A stretch of 8,990 nucleotides of DNA from Planctomycetota bacterium (GTDB lineage: Bacteria > Planctomycetota > Planctomycetia > Pirellulales > Pirellulaceae): assembly GCA_024274855.1 (NCBI GenBank), contig JAJSAJ010000330.1, positions 1 to 8,990 on the forward strand, in the 5' to 3' direction. The notes below the pieces were generated by a model. That model worked only from the letters and a program-made list of their open reading frames with translations, had not been told where the DNA came from and searched no databases. Shown here piece after piece: positions 7,459 through 8,990 of the stretch (position 1 is the first letter of the stretch; every line of letters begins with the position of its first letter). A program made the position numbers and the translations under genes.

Positions 7459-7782
7459 GAATCCCCCCGGCATCGATACCAAGGTTCAGCCAGCGTCAAT
7501 TCGTGCGAATTGCCAGTTTCCTCCAGCCGAACCGGGCAAACAATTTTTTCGTAAAAGGCTGCAATAACGTCCTTCCCACCGACCGTCGATTCTAAAACAC
7601 CCATCCGGCCAGTGACCGGCCAAGCCGTCGCAATCGCCTACTGCATTTCCTCGCGTCTTTCCAAGCGCGCCTCTCTTTGGGAAACCCTGTTGAAGAACGT
7701 GCCCCAATTGCAACGACTTTCGACCGGCAAGGAACTAAGGATTCGCCAATCAATAACTGTCGCACTCTTCCGCGTACAGACC

Positions 7783-7803
7783 CCCGTGGGCTCGCCCCAT
7801 GGG
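7783..7803. other. Short hairpin in the intergenic stretch, no U-tract
   Basis: The arms cccgtggg (7783-7790) and cccatggg (7796-7803) pair over 8 bp, including one G-U pair in the plus-strand RNA, around a 5-nt loop. No run of T follows on either strand, so it does not look like an intrinsic terminator. Its role is unknown and it may be chance. Confidence 0.35.
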
Positions 7804-8056
7804 TGAATCAGTCTCGCAGCTAAGGAGCCTCGCCGCACGAACGCCCCCCAGTAAACGCGACAACCATTGATCCGCCGGTCCTAAACCACTGCCCGAGCAC
7901 AAAACGGGTCCCCCATCGCGGAGTCGAGAATCGCACAAGCAAGACAGGCACATTTGAAACAGTTAGCCGACTGAAGTTATGGCGGCACTGTGGGAAAGGG
8001 TCAGGGCCCCACGCGTTCAACCTGCCTCGCCAGACGGCTAAACGGTTACCCAAATT

Positions 8057-8203
8057 CTAGGCTTTGTCTCAAAACCCGGAGAAGCCGTATTTCCGGGAGG
8101 GCGAAACGCATCCGGGAGGGCGAAGCTCCTGCTGAGCCTCTTGTTTTGTTTACCAGAACGGCTCGGCAGGAGCCTCGCCCTCCCGTTTTGAGACAAATTC
8201 TAG
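8057..8203. mobile_element. Imperfect palindromic MITE-like repeat with terminal inverted repeats
   Basis: The outer arms 8057-8075 and 8185-8203 are inverted copies with 17 of 19 matches; the shared core is TTTGTCTCAAAAC. The inner arms 8113-8138 and 8160-8185 are inverted copies with 24 of 26 matches, separated by a 21-nt loop. The right arm is continuous over 44 nt. The left arm is interrupted by 8076-8112, which carries an extra copy of the start of the inner arm (a 14-nt direct repeat at 8092 and 8111, shifted by 19). Both ends carry CTAG, and a longer 10-nt match (caaattctag at 8051 and 8194) also flanks the element, so a target-site duplication is possible but its length is ambiguous. 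Translated, the arms give the EGEAPAEP and RQEPRPP peptides I recall from spurious planctomycete ORFs. There is no transposase, so it would be non-autonomous. Confidence 0.72.
8092..8124. repeat. Short tandem duplication inside the left arm of the palindromic element
   Basis: The 14-nt string tccgggagggcgaa occurs at 8092-8105 and again at 8111-8124. A weaker related start (ccggaga) lies at 8076. The right arm has only one counterpart, so the extra units are most simply local slippage or duplication in the left arm after the palindrome formed. Confidence 0.85.
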
Positions 8204-8230
8204 AAAAACGAGGCCCCGAAGGACCTCGTT
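8203..8230 (-). terminator. Rho-independent terminator of pnp with UUCG tetraloop
   Basis: Read on the minus strand, positions 8230-8207 form a 10-bp stem: left arm AACGAGGUCC, right arm GGGCCUCGUU, with one G-U pair. The loop is UUCG closed by a C-G pair, the exceptionally stable tetraloop. The right arm runs into five consecutive U (8208-8204). It starts 82 bases after the pnp stop codon. On the plus strand the A-run precedes the hairpin instead of a T-run following it, so it acts in the pnp direction only. Confidence 0.87.
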
Positions 8231-8311
8231 GATTGCACTGACTCAAATCAGCCAACACGCAATTGCCGGCACGTGTACGACATGTCACGAACCGGCTAGC
8301 GCGAGTCGGAT

Positions 8312-8990
8312 CTAGCGTCTATCGCGTCCGCGGGGTCGTCGCCCTCGGTCACCACCTCGACCACCACCCCGATTACCACCGTCGCCGCCACGATTGCCAC
8401 CATCGCCACCGTCGCCACTGCGTGCTTCCCCGTCAGCAGCGGGCAAATCATCCTTCAAGCCAAGCTCTTCCATGGCACGTCGGCGGCTGAGTTTCACGCG
8501 GTCATGGTCATCCACGTCAATCACCAGGACCTTCATTTCATCCCCTTCGGCACAAACATCGCCAACACTGCTGACGAAACCGTCCGAAAGTTCGCTGATG
8601 TGACAAAGCCCATCACGCCCGGGAAGAATCTCCACAAAGGCGCCGAAGTCCTTGACGCTTGTCACGCGTCCTGTATAAATTTTGCCGATCTGCACAGTCG
8701 CCGTACACGCCTCAATCGCGGCCAGAGCCTCATCGACCCATTCCTTGCTTGTGCCAGCAACGGTAACCGTTCCATCATCATCCACCTCGACAACCGTCCC
8801 TGTCTTCTCTTGGATGGCGCGGATATTCTTACCGCCGGGGCCAATCAAGGCTCCGATCTTCTCCGGATCAATACTGGTTCGTGTCAACCGCGGAGCCCAC
8901 GGAGAAATGTCCTCCTTGGGACGCGAAATAGCCGTGAGAATGGAACGTAGAATCTCAATTCTCGCTTCACGCGACTGGGCCATTGTCGCC
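8312..8990 (-). CDS. pnp: Polyribonucleotide nucleotidyltransferase (PNPase), C-terminal part; 5' end outside window
   Basis: PNPase is a phosphorolytic 3'-5' exoribonuclease of RNA turnover. Only its C-terminal third is here; the reading frame stays open to the right edge, so the Met near 8983 is internal. The visible part begins with the end of the second RNase PH-like domain (helix QSREARIEIL, then SPWAPRL). A KH domain with the RNA-binding GxxG loop (IGPGGKNI) follows, then an S1 domain (GRVTSVKDFGAFVEI, DGLCHISEL, VKLSRRRAMEEL). The last 34 residues (8315-8416) are almost only Gly, Arg, Asp and Asn, with GGDGGNR-like units resembling an RGG box. That tail is not part of the PNPase core and probably adds RNA contacts (inference). 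The catalytic sites lie upstream of the window. The gene is followed 82 bases on by its own terminator, so it is probably not co-transcribed with the kinase genes. Confidence 0.97.
   Translation of the reverse strand, partial: ATMAQSREARIEILRSILTAISRPKEDISPWAPRLTRTSIDPEKIGALIGPGGKNIRAIQEKTGTVVEVDDDGTVTVAGTSKEWVDEALAAIEACTATVQIGKIYTGRVTSVKDFGAFVEILPGRDGLCHISELSDGFVSSVGDVCAEGDEMKVLVIDVDDHDRVKLSRRRAMEELGLKDDLPAADGEARSGDGGDGGNRGGDGGNRGGGRGGDRGRRPRGRDRR

Larger units (their letters stand above)
7447..8056. other. Intergenic stretch of about 600 bases with no supported gene
   Basis: Short open frames exist on both strands, but none has a recognisable domain, a convincing ribosome binding site with a start at the right distance, or a protein-like composition. 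Visible features are an AT-rich patch around 7540-7557, a Shine-Dalgarno-like GGAGGA on the minus strand near 7517-7522 with no start at usable distance, and a short hairpin at 7783-7803. The promoter of the kinase/regulator genes should lie here, but I cannot pick a sigma-70 or sigma-54 box pair with confidence. Confidence 0.6.

Noticed and set aside
7490..7530. Possible sigma-54 promoter upstream of the kinase gene (TGGCA on the minus strand)
   Set aside because: The required GC ten bases after the GG is missing.
7990..8288. Small open frames on both strands over the palindromic element (peptides with EGEAPAEP, RQEPRPP, GSAGASPSR)
   Set aside because: They come from translating the repeat itself, a known source of spurious small proteins in such genomes; no ribosome site.

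Overview
The window reads as a piece of chromosome from a member of the Planctomycetota, probably close to Pirellulales. This is an inference from three things: a fused type I dehydroquinase / shikimate dehydrogenase gene, an enlarged prepilin peptidase without zinc-binding cysteines, and an inverted repeat. When translated, that repeat gives peptides of the EGEAPAEP / RQEPRPP type that I associate with over-annotated ORFs in planctomycete genomes. Every supported gene lies on the minus strand.

In the direction of transcription (right to left), the window opens inside pnp. It holds the C-terminal KH and S1 domains of polynucleotide phosphorylase and a Gly/Arg-rich tail. A strong intrinsic terminator with a UUCG tetraloop follows, and an imperfect palindromic, MITE-like element abuts it. 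About 600 bases follow in which I see no gene. Next comes a compact two-component pair: a soluble histidine kinase with no recognisable sensor domain, and an NtrC-type sigma-54 activator. Then come mutL (mismatch repair, nicking-endonuclease type), aroDE (two steps of the shikimate pathway on one polypeptide) and a type IV prepilin peptidase. A perfect 22-bp tandem duplication lies just beyond the last gene, and the final 270 bases hold nothing I can support.

The regulator's stop codon overlaps a possible upstream mutL start (TGATG), so kinase, regulator and mutL are probably co-transcribed. aroDE and the peptidase follow after gaps of about 155 and 72 bases and may belong to the same transcript. 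The genes are mostly housekeeping. The unusual points are residue changes in the shikimate pocket of AroDE, a GAYTDA variant of the sigma-54 contact loop together with a D-to-N change in the receiver's acidic pair, the enlarged peptidase, and the two repeats. I see no defence system, CRISPR array, phage or complete insertion sequence.
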